Positions 10,750-22,997 of a stretch of 64,000 nucleotides of DNA are shown here, one piece after another (within the stretch, counting starts at the first letter, position 1; each line of letters starts with the position of its first letter). The stretch is taken from NCBI GenBank assembly GCA_009192285.1, contig WBVU01000004.1:1-64000 (forward strand). The letters run 5' to 3'. The DNA comes from Morchella semilibera. Lineage: Eukaryota > Ascomycota > Pezizomycetes > Pezizales > Morchellaceae. The translations under genes and the position numbers were made by a program. Under the pieces are notes generated by a model. It did no database searches. It was not told the DNA's origin and saw nothing but the letters and a program-made list of their open reading frames with translations.

Positions 10750-13244
10750 TCACTCGTCAGTGTCATCCGTATCAATACATGGCCGCAGCCTCGGCAGCCT
10801 TGCCACAAACGCCTTCTCACCGTGTTTCAGCTCTTCCAAGTACCGCTTCCGCTTGACATCTTCACAGTCTTCGAGAATGGTGACCGTCTGTTGAACCAGT
10901 ATCTGCCCCCACATGCAAACATTAGCCGGACGAGATCAAGAGAGTGGGAGAGGAGGGTGATCATACACGGAGCCCCCATAGCTCAGCAACAAGTGCAAAC
11001 AGCTCCCCGGCGTCCTTGAGGCTAGTGGGTACTCTGCGCACCTGCGGCCCGTGGGAGACCACACACACGTACCCACCGCCATACCTTATGCGAATAGTCT
11101 GGCAGTGCAGCCCTATCACCCCCCCCACCCGGGCGTCAGCACTCTTCCACAAGGGTCCGGTGGGGGATAAAATAACATACCAGCAGTTACTACCCCCGCC
11201 AACACCACATTCCGAAACACCTCCTCGCGCCCTACGGAAATCTCAATAGCTACCAACATGTCGTGCAGCACCTTCACGATCTTCCTTGTGTCGACGCCCC
11301 ATTTACGTCCATATGTGCCCAACCATTCACGCGCGTGCTCGACAGCACCAATCTCCATGTCGTGGTAGCGGAGGATACCGTCATAGCGGTGTCCTTGAGA
11401 AGTGGGCGTGTTCTTGCGGGATAGGGAGGAGGTCGAGATGGATTCGCCCCTACAGGGGGGCGGCTTAGCGGGCGGGGATATTATGAGAGAGGAGATTTAG
11501 GATGGGGAGAGGTTGCGGAGGTACCGGCTTAAATGCACCCCTGGAAGCGTCATCATGCAGCGGTCCATGAATGCCGACCATACATTAACCACGTACCAGT
11601 TCTCGAGGTTAAACTTATTGGTGAATAAGCCCGGGTTCTCGTACAGCGGCAGACTGCCCTCGCAGATCACACCACTCGCGTTAGCAAATAACTATCTTCT
11701 CTCTCCCCAGTTACAGCTTTGTGGGAAAACTCACAGATGCCATAACAACTCCTCTACCCACCTTCCCCCTGCCCCTGCGCCCGGTCCCCCCCTCCCTACG
11801 CGTTCTTCAAGCCCCGCAGCGAGCTCCTTCGGACTCACGACATGCTCAAACCGCATCAGCCCGTCCACTACTTCCCGTTCCGCTCGCGGCCACACCGGCA
11901 TACTATCGCGGATCACACCCCAGTCTGCTTCATCAAACAGACCCCGGACGTCGGGGTCCTGCAGGTCCACAACCCATGAGTGTGCCGCGCACTCTGTTTG
12001 CTCATTGCAAAAGTGCGCGTAGAGGATATCCTCACAATTCTTCCCACTAGGGAGAAGCCATTTCTGCGAGTTGTCGAGCGAGGCGTGGGAGGTTGTAAAG
12101 CGGTGGGGGAGGCCGGGGGAGTGCGGAGTGACGGTCTTTTTGGGTTTCTTTAATTTTTTGCGCGTGGATGGGGCGGTGAAGCGGCGTTTGTGGGTGTTGC
12201 GGGTGAGGTTGGGGTTGGAGTCGGGCAGGGTGAGGTTCACGGAGCAATTGGTGGAGGAGGTGATGGTATTGGTCACCACCAGGGGCGGGGGGGTAAAGCG
12301 GGAGGCGGAGCGGTACCACTCACGGGCGCGGGCACTGTCGGGGCCCTGTGGGGGTCAGTAGATCGTCACTATACGGTATGCAAATAAACATCGAGATTTA
12401 GCTGATAGGCGGCACCAATGGAAGGTCACACAATCGAGAGAAAAAAAAAGGAACGTCTTGGGCGCGGCCACCAGCGCCCCGAACAGATAGACATACCAGC
12501 CACCAGAAAAAAGAGAAAAAAAAGTAAGGAGAAGAAAAAAAAAGAGGGGGGAGAGATGGGAGAACGACAAGGGGAGATAAGAAACCCGCTGCCCGCCCCC
12601 GGCACCTAGCGGCCTAATCCACACCAAAACGCAACCCCACCGGTCAAGCACAAAGCCAACAGGGACCGACGACGCACGTCATCCCTGCCCCAGTGGGCCC
12701 ACCATCGAGCCAGCACGCAGCCTCAGCGGACAACGGCGCACGCCGTCCACTGTGTCGACGGTGGTGTTTCGCCGCGAACCACGTCACCAGTTAGGTAGGG
12801 GACGGCCAGGGCATGTTAGATAAGTCTATGCGGGTAGGGAAGAGGGGGGAAAGAACACAAGAAAAGGGAAACCCACAAGCGCATCATAGCGGGCATACAG
12901 CTCTGCAGCCTTCGCCCGCTCCTCCTCGGTCGTGCCACTACCAGCCTTTGCGAGTGTGGTAAGAGCCTTTGCCCACGAGTGGATGACCTTGTCGAAAGGG
13001 GCCGCGTCACCGAAGCGGCGGAGATAGTCGAGGATGTCCCAGGAGTTGCACGGCGTGGAGGAGAGGTAGGTGTCGGCCCATCGATACTGCAGAGGAGTGT
13101 TAGTGGTGGTGTAGTATGGGGGGGGGGGATGGGTGGTACCTCGGGTTTGGGAGGGGGAGGAGTAGGGGGAGCGTCGGTGATGGATGGCGAGGCAGGTTCT
13201 AGATCTGGGGAAGAGGACGGGGGGGGTGGGCCAAGGGTCGACAT
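10750..13244 (-). pseudogene. Six-exon gene of unknown function (551 codons) with one in-frame stop
   Basis: No family recognised. The exon model is: 13140-13244, 12877-13086, 12345-12800s excluded as intron, 11800-12345, 11194-11658, 10967-11143 and 10750-10902. All five introns have GT-AG ends and, unusually, all fall in phase 0; intron 2 (12346-12876) is about 530 bp and A-rich. The protein begins with a Pro-rich segment (SPSITDAPPTPPPPKPE), then RWADTYLSSTPCNSWDILDY, a basic patch (STRKKLKKPKK) and WVVDLQDPDVRGLFDEADW. It continues through MEIGAVEHAREWLGTYGRKW and ends PCIDTDDTDE. No signal peptide or membrane segment is apparent. One TAA at 11497-11499 interrupts exon 4 near residue 340; a CAA codon would restore the pattern expected of a C-to-T change. 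The gene may be a recent pseudogene, or the stop could be a strain variant or error. The splice consistency makes a real gene likely. Confidence 0.62.
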
Positions 13245-13257
13245 GGTGGGGAGTTGG

Positions 13258-13313
13258 GAGTGTGAAGTTCTCGATACGATGAGAGGGAGTGTGGAGTTCT
13301 CGATACGATGAGA
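13258..13313. repeat. 28-bp direct duplication upstream of the gene at 13244
   Basis: Two adjacent copies of an approximately 28-bp unit containing gttctcgatacgatgagagg lie immediately upstream of the start codon at 13244 (minus strand). They differ at one or two positions. They lie in what should be the 5' untranslated or promoter region; any function is unknown. Confidence 0.75.
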
Positions 13314-13327
13314 GGGGGTTCAAAGAT

Positions 13328-13379
13328 CATCTGATAAGACCATCTGATAAGACCATCTGATAAGACCATCTGATAAGAC
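13328..13379 (-). promoter_or_regulatory. Four tandem 13-bp repeats carrying GATA-factor-like sites
   Basis: The unit CATCTGATAAGAC occurs exactly four times in a row, each with a CTGATAAG core that fits the fungal GATA-factor consensus HGATAR. The array starts about 84 bp upstream of the start codon of the minus-strand gene at 13244, so it sits in its promoter. Clustered GATA sites are typical of nitrogen- or light-regulated fungal promoters; regulation here is inferred only from position and motif. Confidence 0.5.
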
Positions 13380-14325
13380 TATACGGTAAGATCATTCGAT
13401 AGAAGCTCCTGATGACATTAGCACCGGTATTATATTATGTCATCGAAGGGATAAATACAGTTACCCTACCCTAGTACATACGCCGAGCCTGCATTTGCTG
13501 CACCACCCTCACCCTCGAGGCTCATAATCTCAATACATAACCATTCCGGGGGTGGAGTGGCTGAGAGCAAGAGTTAGACGCTAATATTAAAGCGTATTGG
13601 CCAACAACTTCTAAGTCTAAATATTTAGTTCTTGGCGACTGGTTTTTGGTGTGGATAGCCCGTCAAGAGCTTAAAATTTGAACTTAAAATTTGAAAATAT
13701 GAGTGTGGCCAACACGCTCTATTTTGAATAAGAAAGAGAGTGATCCACAATCGGAACTTGAAAGATAGCTAAATTTTCCATTTTGGTTGTCGGGCTTAGG
13801 GAAATGGGTACGGCACCTTTTACCACTATTCTTTTATCTAGGAACAAGCAAACGAATACGCTCAACTAAGGCCACCCAGCAAGCAATCAGGCAAACGGGC
13901 ACTGATATTCGCTAATGCAGACATACCCTTGTCCACCACCAGAGAGGATCCTCCATCAGCCCGTGGGCGAATGTACCTACTCTACTCTGAGGAAATCATA
14001 GACATATCACATCCTACTTGCATCCAACTTGCATGCTGGAAGTCTTGGGAATAAATATACTCCGGTGGGCACCTCTCACCTCCGAATTCAATCTAACCCT
14101 AACTCTCCAGGTACCCTACTCATTACAGCTATATATAGGATTTACAAAGGTTCTAATAGTCAGCCAGAACCTTTTGCTTGCTTGATGCTAATAAGATTCA
14201 AGACACCCCCGACAATCAACCTGTCCCCGCCGATGATCACTAAACTAGTGTCACTGTCAGTACTAGTGCTACAAATATATCATATATAACCCTCATTTTG
14301 GCATCGGTGGAGGCTCCTCCGCTCA
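13380..14325. other. No gene recognised
   Basis: Intergenic. Bases 13455-13540 loosely match 590-720 (see that entry), suggesting a dispersed repeat. The stretch before 14326 is the presumed promoter of the signal-peptide gene but shows no TATA box I would defend. Confidence 0.4.
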
Positions 14326-15048
14326 ATGACGAGTACGCTCTACTTCACCTCGTTCATCTGGATAATCGTATCCTCCCTAGCGGCTCCAACTTCAAACACC
14401 ACCATCTCAGACGCCGAACCTGACTGGAAGAGGGGGCCGAAGGGACGAGGGATCTTTGGTATAATACTGAGCTTGGTACTAACCTTCGGCCTATGCGTTT
14501 GGACAGCCATCCACCCAAATGTCAAACCAAATGCTTCAATGTGGCAGAGACTCAAAATTAAGCTTAGTTTGTCGTTGTTGGAATGTTGGCCCCGGAAGTA
14601 ATATTGGCAATTGCATTTTACGAGTGGCGGGAAGCACACAATTCCTACGGCGAATGGTGCAAGATGTACGTTGTAGAATCCGGCGCTGAGGAAGATACCT
14701 TTCGCATGTAGGGCGCGTTTCTCGTTACGGTGGGCGGAGTTGCACTCTTACCACCGCATTCGATTCCGAAACACTTTGGGTACAATTCTCTCAGCCGGGG
14801 CTGTTGCCTCAAGCTGGCCGCCATGAAAGGCCCGGAAGGCGAACGTTGGTCACAGGGGTGAAGGACCTTTTAAATTATCGGGCTGCTCAAGACAAGGGGA
14901 AAGCGGAGATGCTGGGGAAAACCGTCGTTTGCATACAGGCGGTATGGATGCTCATACAGTGTATCGCTCGCAAAGCCAGTGGTCCACCCGTCACCTCCTG
15001 GAGATTCGTGTCGCGATGCATGTTATCTGTGCCATTGGGATGTACGTC
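14326..15048 (+). pseudogene. 5' part of a signal-peptide/membrane-protein gene, split by a gypsy element
   Basis: The ATG at 14326 starts a signal peptide (SFIWIIVSSLAA, then PTSN). It is followed by KGRGIFGIILSLVLTFGLCV and WTAIHPNV, the conserved opening of a large uncharacterised fungal membrane-protein family (RGT..I..S...T..LC.WT..H.N pattern). In a neighbouring frame downstream come LAPEVILAIAFYEWREAH, then GKTVVCIQAVWMLIQCIARK and HVICAIGMYV. The piece ends exactly at the duplicated pentamer ACGTC that begins the gypsy insertion; the coding sense resumes after 24298. Besides the insertion, the host reading frame is damaged here: a frame change near 14580 and a TAG at 14708-14710. The gene is dead. 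I recall the family from motif layout only and know no biochemical role. Confidence 0.7.
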
Positions 15049-15440
15049 TGTTACAGGGTTGCTTGGAAGTGCGGTACCGGTAATACAATGGTATTGTCCT
15101 GGTATGACGGCGCGATGGAAGAGTGACGTACGCCCAGAAGTGGGGTTCGGTTACAGCTCGACAACCACTACCACACCTTATGAGTGGACCCTTAGTTACC
15201 TCACCTCGTAGGAAGTCGGAGCAGTAGTGGAGGCATTGCAGGAGATTTGCTATTGGGGGAGTTATCGGATTTAAGGGAGTTCTTCATGTATAAATAGCTA
15301 TTGGGATTCCCGTCGTCTTAGGTGAATCATCATCCTCTCAAGCGAACGGAATCCGGTCTACAATATTACAAGTTTAAAAGCGACAGAACTATCGCTTAGC
15401 ATTAGCCATATCTTAGTGACTTATGAGATATCTCTTTACA
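15049..15440 (+). repeat. 5' LTR of gypsy-1
   Basis: It begins TGTTACAGGG and ends ...CTTTACA. It is preceded by ACGTC, the duplicated target. It contains a TATA-like tgtataaatagc motif near 15288. Its match to the outer parts of the 3' LTR (22703-22997 and 24201-24298) fixes the boundaries: both LTRs continue past the tcctctca phrase into agcgaacggaatccgg. Confidence 0.88.
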
Positions 15441-17815
15441 CTATATTGTACCTTATCTGGTCGCATACCCTACAAAGCATACCACTACTCTGAGAGAACG
15501 CTTCGCTTGGACAACTACTTTGTGTGATTGCTAAGTACGGATAGTACACCGTCACTCGGTAGAAGGATAAGAGAAGTAGTGATTAAGGATAGTACATGCT
15601 TCGATTTCCCTGTGAAACCTTCTTTCTCGTTCCTCGAAGCAGCGCAGAACATTTCTACTGCGGCTACCTCCAACATCAAGGCTTCTTTACAGAAGCACGC
15701 ACCATCACCACCTTCAAGGAAAATATCCTTGAGCCCAACTCCACCCCCTCTATCCTCATAACGCTTCGCCAGAACTCTTACGGCCTAGTACACTCGGTAC
15801 TTTAGTTAACTCCCATACCTTGGTGCATCAACACCCCAGAACTCCCCATTGAATTCTTTAAAGATGTCCCTCCCACTAGCGTTACGCTCGCAGGACGACC
15901 TCGATATGGCGGAAGCTATCGTAGTCCAAGCTAAGGAAACTGCCATGGCCCAGGCCCATCCAACAATAGCCAGCAGAGCCAGAGACACCCCCGCGGTAGA
16001 GCTATGGAAGCCGGCCACCCTCAATACCAAAGCCCCGAAGAGGGTCCGCAAACGAGACCTCAGGAGGATAACCCGCAGTTCTGCCAACATGGACCTCGAT
16101 CCCTTCGAGACTCCAACCAGGCAAACCACTATTACAGTGAGGCGCTCTAGTTTGGATGGGGATATGAGCGATGCCAGCTATGCGAGCACCTCCTCCGTCG
16201 ACGAGCAGTACTACGAGCAAGAGAACCCACGACCCTCAGGACAGAGGTACTTGTCTAGGGCATCCAAGGTCTCGCATCTCAGACAGGCTGGGCCCTTCAG
16301 GCAGAAGCCAGAGCGAGGGATTACCAGCACGGCCAGGTAGTCCAAAGAGGGCAACAGTTGGTGGGAGAATTACAAGGGAAGTTCCGAGAGGTAGAAGGAC
16401 ACCAAGGGCAGATAACTACTGCTCTCGGCACTTTGGCTAGCCAGTTCCAAGCCTATGCGCAGAATCAGCAGATTGAAACTGTGCTGAGGTTCACGCAAAT
16501 GGCCCTTGAAACGGAACAACAACGGCAACGGACCCAGAAACTAGCGGCCTATATACAGGCTTAGCAAAACGAAAAGAACCTGGAAGTGCCCGAGGGGTTA
16601 GCGGCAACTATGGCGGCAGCTCAGGCAGCCCTATTACTGAAGACACCTACCTCTACCATTACGGATATCCAGCCAGAGTTGAGCAAAATGCTGAAGGTAA
16701 CCCTGAAAGCATTGAAGGGTAAGCAACCCCGCGTTGAGTCTGAGAATGATTCCCCAGGGGCAGGAAGGACGCCATCACCTTCACCTCCAGCCAACAAAAG
16801 GTGGAGTAAATCTCCGTCTCCACCTCCCAGGAGATCCCACGGTAAACGTAGGAGGGAGGAGGAGCCTGTACTGGAGGAGGGAGCGGCAGAAAATGGTGGA
16901 GGAAATGGTGGCAGAAGAGGAAGAAGAAGGCACAGAAGGGATGACAATCCAAGTTCATCGGACTCATCCAGCTCCTCCGAGGGTAATAAGAGGAAGAGAA
17001 AACGGGACAGGCACCACCGACGAGCAGAAACGTGGTCACCGGTACCCCACAGCCATCGCGAGGGGGAAACCCCTAAGCAGGCAAGAATCTCTTTCTCTGG
17101 TAAACCTGACGAAGATGTCTACCATTGGATTGACCGCATAGAGATCCTGATGGACCTTCAACCCCGAATCACATGCAGTGATAAGACTCGAATCCTCTGG
17201 GCATCCCTGGAATTCACAGGAAGTGCAGCCAATTTCTGGCGCAACTTTAAGGAAAGGCTTAGTGTAGAACCTAGGCTCAGTACTTGGGAACGTTTCAAGC
17301 AGGAACTCCGCATTCAGTATGGTAATCGCACCAGTCAAGAACAGGCTAAGCAGAAGATGGATAAGCTCTGTCAAACTGGCCCTATCGACAATTACATCAA
17401 TGAGATGCAGAACCTTGAATAAGATGCTCGGGTAAGCTCAATCATCGATTCTAACAGGAATAAACTCCACGTTAGAACAGAGACTGTCAGCAACGATTGA
17501 AAATCCATCTAGTTTTCCGGATTAGTTAGCATGGATCTATAAGGTGGGAAGAAAGGATACTGAAGTCAAGGCTCGCAAAGAGATTTTGCGAGGAAAGGAA
17601 CCAGCAAAGCCCCGCGACACCCAAGAACCCAAACGCCAGTGACCATCCCGCACCCGTAGAAAGGAACGAGAGGATTCCCCACACAAACCTCGCCCAGCTA
17701 CAGGGAGCCTAGGAGCCACCCAAGCGGAAAAAGACCAATGGGCAAAGGAGAATAAATGCCACCGGTGCGGAAGAGAAAGTCACTGGACAAAGGAATGCTA
17801 CTCGGCCACTAAGGT

Positions 17816-18217
17816 TTCATAGATACGCTAGGCTCGGAGCGTTGGAACGATTGGCAGGGTTGGGATTATTGTAAGCTAGGATACGGGGATGAGTCAGAAT
17901 AGGTTCTATGGGTTTCTGTTACGTGGGAATGTGAGTCATAGTTGGGGTTATGCGGGAATATAAGTCAGGCTTGGCTCTGGAATAACGGGTATATAAGGGA
18001 GGCATGGGCGCCTACTCCTGTACTTTCTTTCTTTTCCTTTCTTCTTCACACAACGTCTTCTGTATCTATCTACAATACATTATAGTCTCTATTTTCTACT
18101 AGTGACTATCGTTGCTCTCCATATTTCTCATTCATACTTCCCCCCTCTTGGGAAGTATCACTGCCACTACCCCGCACCCTGCGGAACGAAGCTATATCAT
18201 TAACGCCCCCCTGGGAT
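17816..18217 (+). mobile_element. Solo LTR family 4, inside gypsy-1
   Basis: A 402-bp unit flanked by AAGGT on both sides (17811-17815 and 18218-18222). It has a promoter-like gggtatataaggg at about 17987 and ends with taacgcccccctggga. A second copy lies at 34366-34770. No internal genes remain, so it is a solo LTR, inserted just after the CCHC region of gypsy-1. Its ends are not TG...CA, so the exact edges are uncertain by a base or two. Confidence 0.75.
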
Positions 18218-19963
18218 AAGGTCAGAATGGCAAGTGGGACAGAAAGATCAAGTGGGAAAAAGAGGAAAAGGGAGAATAAAACTTCGAGGATGAAGGAACC
18301 GGAAGGATAAAGTGAGAAAAGGCAGAAGCTGAAACCTCAAGGCTTGGCATTTAGGGCTAGGATTATGGCACTTGTGGAAGATTAAAATTGTTATATTATG
18401 GTTTTTATATGGTCATGGATAAATGGAGTTATTGTTAGGGTACGGAAATAAAATCTCTTTATAAAAAACTATACTGCAAGGAAAGCAAAGACTAATGCCA
18501 GACAGAATCCAAGACTCGAATCTAAAAGTTCGGAAATCAGAGGGGCCACACAAATAGCGGACAGAAGACGCACTGTGCATAGTTGACTTGCCAAGACTCT
18601 GTGGAAAGACTGCCAATGTAAAGTAAGAACTCGTGATTAGGGCAAGGTATTCTTTAGGCATGACATGTCAAAGCTACCCCGCACTTAGCTATATAAGAGA
18701 CCCCATCCACCTCGAGAGAGCAGACATCAACCATCCTCCTCGACTATTACAATAGCCCTACTTATATCACAATGACTACCATTGCCCAAGAAACCTGCCT
18801 CGGGACAGAGATCTCATGGCTCAACCCCAAGACCAACAAACATTTCACCCATACTGTTTAAGCATTGCTAGACAGCGGCACCGAGACATAGATTATGTTC
18901 TGGAACTGTATCAAACAGGCCGACATCCCAGTTCAGACCCACACCCCAACTCTCCTCATCAAACAACTGATGGCTCACGTTTGCCTTACTTTGGTACTCA
19001 CATTACCCAACCTCTCACCCTCTGCATTAGTAGCCACCTTGACAGGCTAGTCACCTGTGAAATTGGTACCTTTGCTGGAGAAGATCTTGTCATACCATAT
19101 CAATGGCTCAAAAAGCATCAACCCACGATACATTGGGGTTAGAATAAGGCTACCTTCAATAGTATCAATTGCCAGATTAAGGGATGAATGTTGACAGAAG
19201 AGGACATGTACGAAGAAGGCTGGCAAGAAAAATTCGTTAGATTTCTACGACACATGCCTAAACCTGACATGCCTCTCGAGTCACATCCTTTCTGGGCACG
19301 AAACACGGGAAGCGAGACTCTCGCTAGTGCTATCCCGGAAGAGTTCCCAGACTAAGCAGATGTGTTCTCCCCTGAAGGAGCAGGACGCCTGCCGGAACAT
19401 AGTGAGTGGGATCATAAGATTCCTCTCTTGTACGGAAGCCAACCTCTGTGGAGTCCCATCTATTCATTGTCCCCCCTGGAACAGAAAGCATTAAGCGAAT
19501 ACCTGGACGAAATGTTAGCGGCAGGTAAAATTGTCCCATCTTCCAGCTCAGCAGCGGCACCAATCCTCTTCGTCCCTAAACAAAATAGGTCACTACGGTT
19601 ATGTGTCGACTATCGCGGCTTAAATTCCGTCACAGTCAAGAACCGGTACCCACTGCCTCTCATGACAGAGTTGGCAGACTTGACGAAGGGATCTCTCTTC
19701 TTCACCAAGATTGATCTCAAGAACGGTTACAACCTAGTAAGGATCGCGGAGGGAGAAGAGTGGAAGACAGCTTTCTGAACCAAATATGGCCATTTCGAAT
19801 ATAGAGTAATGCCTTTCGGCTTGACCAACGCCCCGGCAACGTTGCAGGCAATGGTCAATACTATATTCAAGGACCTGTTAGATCAGGGTCTAGTGGTTTA
19901 CTTAGATGACATCCTGATATATTCCAAGTCTAGAGAAAAGCATGTAGCTCTTGTGTGTAGGGT

Positions 19964-20100
19964 CATCAGCAAGACTCCATTTGTCTCCTGATGTCTCCTG
20001 AGCCTCAGGAGACTCAAAAAATATCCAGGAGTCTCAGGAGACTCTCAGGAGACCTGGGAGACTGTTGGGAGACTCCAGTCACAAGTTGAGTTTGCTGATG
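19964..20100 (+). mobile_element. CATCAGCAA MITE, copy 1 (137 bp)
   Basis: It starts CATCAGCAAG and ends TTTGCTGATG, with a 2-bp target duplication GT, inside the reverse-transcriptase region of gypsy-1. The interior consists of GGAGACTC and CAGGAGAC repeats. It has no coding capacity. The family is described under findings. Confidence 0.88.
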
Positions 20101-20152
20101 GTGCTGGAGCGGCTACGACAAAACCACCTATTCGGCAACCTGAAAAAGACTG

Positions 20153-20261
20153 CATCAGCAAGCTTTACCATTTGTGACTGGAGTCTCCTGAGTCTCCTGA
20201 TGGTCTCCTGAGTCTCCTGAGACCCCTGTAATCTCCTGAGACTTGTAAAATCTTGTTGATG
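20153..20261 (-). mobile_element. CATCAGCAA MITE, copy 2 (109-bp short subtype)
   Basis: It has CATCAGCAA and TTGTTGATG ends with duplication TG. Its interior is a reverse-oriented, shorter version of the GGAGACTC repeats and matches copy 7 when turned round. It lies 52 bp downstream of copy 1. Confidence 0.85.
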
Positions 20262-20910
20262 TGCTTGGTTCCAAACGGAGATAGAATTCCTAGGATTCAA
20301 GCTATCAGGTAGCGGTACCCAAGTCTCACCCGAAAAGGTGAAGGCCATCACCGAGTGGTTAGTACCTACAAAGGTAAAGGAGCTTCAATGCTTCTTGTGA
20401 TTCACCAACTTCCTAAGGCGATTCGACTGCGGGTATTCTGCGGTATGCAAGCACATGACCGATCTTTTGAAGAAGAATGCCGTATGGAAGTGGGGTCGGG
20501 AGCAGCAGAATGCTTTTGACGGGCTTAAAAAGCTATTTACCACCGCTCCTATCCTCTGACACTACGACGAACATTGCATGCCTGTCATTGAAACAAATTT
20601 CAGCGATTGGGCAGAGGCTGCAGTCCTGTCACATGTGTTCGAGGATGTCAAATTACATCTGGTGGCTTACCACTCTCGCAAGTTCAATGAGGGCGAAGCC
20701 AACCACGAGATCTACGATAAGGGGATGCTCGCAATAGTTTCCGCCTTACTAACCTGGAGACATTGGCTGGAAGGTAAGGACATACCTATCCAGATTTATT
20801 TTGATCACGAAAACCTTCAGTACTTCACAACGACCAAGAAGCTGTCAAGAAGACAGGCTCGATGGGCTGAAAAGATAGCACCTTTTCACTTCAAGGTCCA
20901 CTTTCGACCA

Positions 20911-21047
20911 CATCAGCAAGACTTCATTTGTCTCCTGATGTCTCCTGAGTCTCAGGAGACTCAAAAAACATGCAGGAGTCTCAGGAGACTCTCAGGAGAC
21001 CTGGGAGACTGTTTGGAGACTCCAGTCAGAAGTTGAGTTTGCTGATG
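20911..21047 (+). mobile_element. CATCAGCAA MITE, copy 3 (137 bp)
   Basis: It has CATCAGCAAG and TTTGCTGATG ends with duplication CA, inserted at the RNase H to integrase junction of gypsy-1. It is nearly identical to copies 1, 4 and 6. Confidence 0.88.
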
Positions 21048-22997
21048 CAGGCGACAAGAACGGGAAACCTGATGCATTAACCAGGCGCCCAGAGTATGCT
21101 CTGAAAGGGGGAGTAGTTCGAGAGCAGCCAGTAAAAATGCTCCTCTCACCTGAACACTTTGCGGAAAGGAATCTCCTCCCTGAAAAGTTTGCAAGAAGGA
21201 CACAAGCGGGAATAGAACTGGTATGAAGAAGAGGGTCGATGGACTCGTAGGATAGTTCCGGATGAACTCCCTGATAACGAAGATCCTGGGGACCTGTGGA
21301 CCCACAGACCATCTTGCGGGAGGCTGCAACGGATTGGGACCCCAATCAGAATACAGCGACTCATGAAGAGCGCTGGGTAGTGCCTGGGCATGCTGTCAAG
21401 CAGGTTATAGAAGACCATCATGACAGACCCACGACAGGGCATCTAGGCAGGGATAAAACCTTGGAATTGATTGACCGGAACTACTGATGGCCAGGAATGA
21501 CCACAGATGTTGCCAAGTATGTCAGCACGTGCGATGTATGCCAAAAAGCCAAAAAACGATGACGACATATGTCTCTTCCACAGCCCCTAGAGTTAGCCTC
21601 CACCCCTTGGTGCGACATCTCCATGGATTTTGTAGTAGAAATGCCCAAGGAGCGGTCAAGTTTCCGGAACGTCATAGTTGTAGTGGACCGCTTCAGTAAA
21701 ATGGCGCACTTCATCTCAATGACAGGAATCAATGCGGAGCAAACCGCACAAGCATTTGTCAAAGACATCTGGCACTTTCACGGACTCTCGCGATCAATAG
21801 TATTGGATCGAGGAACACAGTTCGTATCCGCATTCTGGACAGCAATTACAGAACGATTAGGGATTCTTAGAAGACTCTCAACCTCGTTCCAGCTCCAGAC
21901 AGATGGTCAGACGGAAAGGACTAACCAGCATTTGGACTCCCACCTACGAGCGTTTACTGCTGCCACAGGTAAGAAGTGGAGAGATCACCTTCCTGTCTAC
22001 GAATACGCCTACAACAACGTCAAACACTCCTCTACCGGGCAGTCACCCTTTTATTGCAACTATGGGTTTCACCCTCGCTCAGACTGGCCTACGTATATGG
22101 AGATTGAACAGCTGGACACTCAAGGGAATAACCACCTGGACGAGATCCTCACCGCCCATGAATTGGCTCGAGAGACCCTGCAGCAGACGTACGACAAAAT
22201 AGCGTCACGACCTGGTCCCGCAGTACAACAATTCGAACCTGGGCAGAAGGTGCTTCTAGATACAAGGAACCTCGGTGGATACAACAAGTGGTCAGACAAG
22301 TTCACAGGACCCTTTGAAGTACTAGCCAAGATCGGTAATCGAGCGTACCAACTAGACCTACCAGCAGACTGGAAGGTTTACAATGTGTTCCATGAGATGC
22401 TCCCACGGCCTTACCGGGAAGATTCGGATCCCAACAGGAAGCAGAACATTCGCAAACGGCTGGCAACACCAGAGCTCCAAGAGACCATGGCTAACGTAAA
22501 TGCCAAATCATTCATCAGCAACCGTCCCCATACTCGGAGTCAAAGCATAGTAGCTCTGGAGTCCGGAGCACGACAGACTAAGAGGCAACGACGGTTGACG
22601 GAGCAATAATCCCGATACCTTCCCTCATCATGGCTTTTCCCACAGGGTTTTTTCTATGGAAGGGTTTAACAGTCGAGGACGACGGCTTGGAAGGGGGAGT
22701 AGTGTTACAGGGTTGCTTGGAAGTGCGGTACCGGTAATACAATGGTATTGTCCTGGTATGACGGCGCGATGGAAGAGTGACGTACGCACAGAAGTAGGGG
22801 TTCGGTTACAGCTCGGGAACCACTACCACACCTTATGAGTGGACCCTTGGTTACCCCACCTCGTAGGAAGTCGGAGCAGTAGTGGAGGCATTGCGGGAGA
22901 TTTACTATTGGAGGAGTTATCGGGTTTAAGGGGGTTCTTCATGTATAAATAGCTAGTGGAATTCCCGTCGTCTTAGAGGAATCATTATCCTCTCAAG

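Noticed and set aside
12418-12609. Lys-rich open frame on the plus strand
   Set aside because: It lies within the A-rich second intron of the minus-strand gene and is low-complexity.
13551-13620. Leader resembling the start of a Ser/Leu tRNA (gagtggctgagagc)
   Set aside because: No matching T-arm box or closing acceptor stem downstream.
15342-15440. Sequence repeated at 15342-15440 and 24201-24298, first read as two copies of a host exon
   Set aside because: It is the 3' end of the gypsy-1 LTR: it ends at the ACGTC target duplication, and the 3' copy becomes contiguous with the LTR once the TCAAG-flanked solo LTR is set aside.
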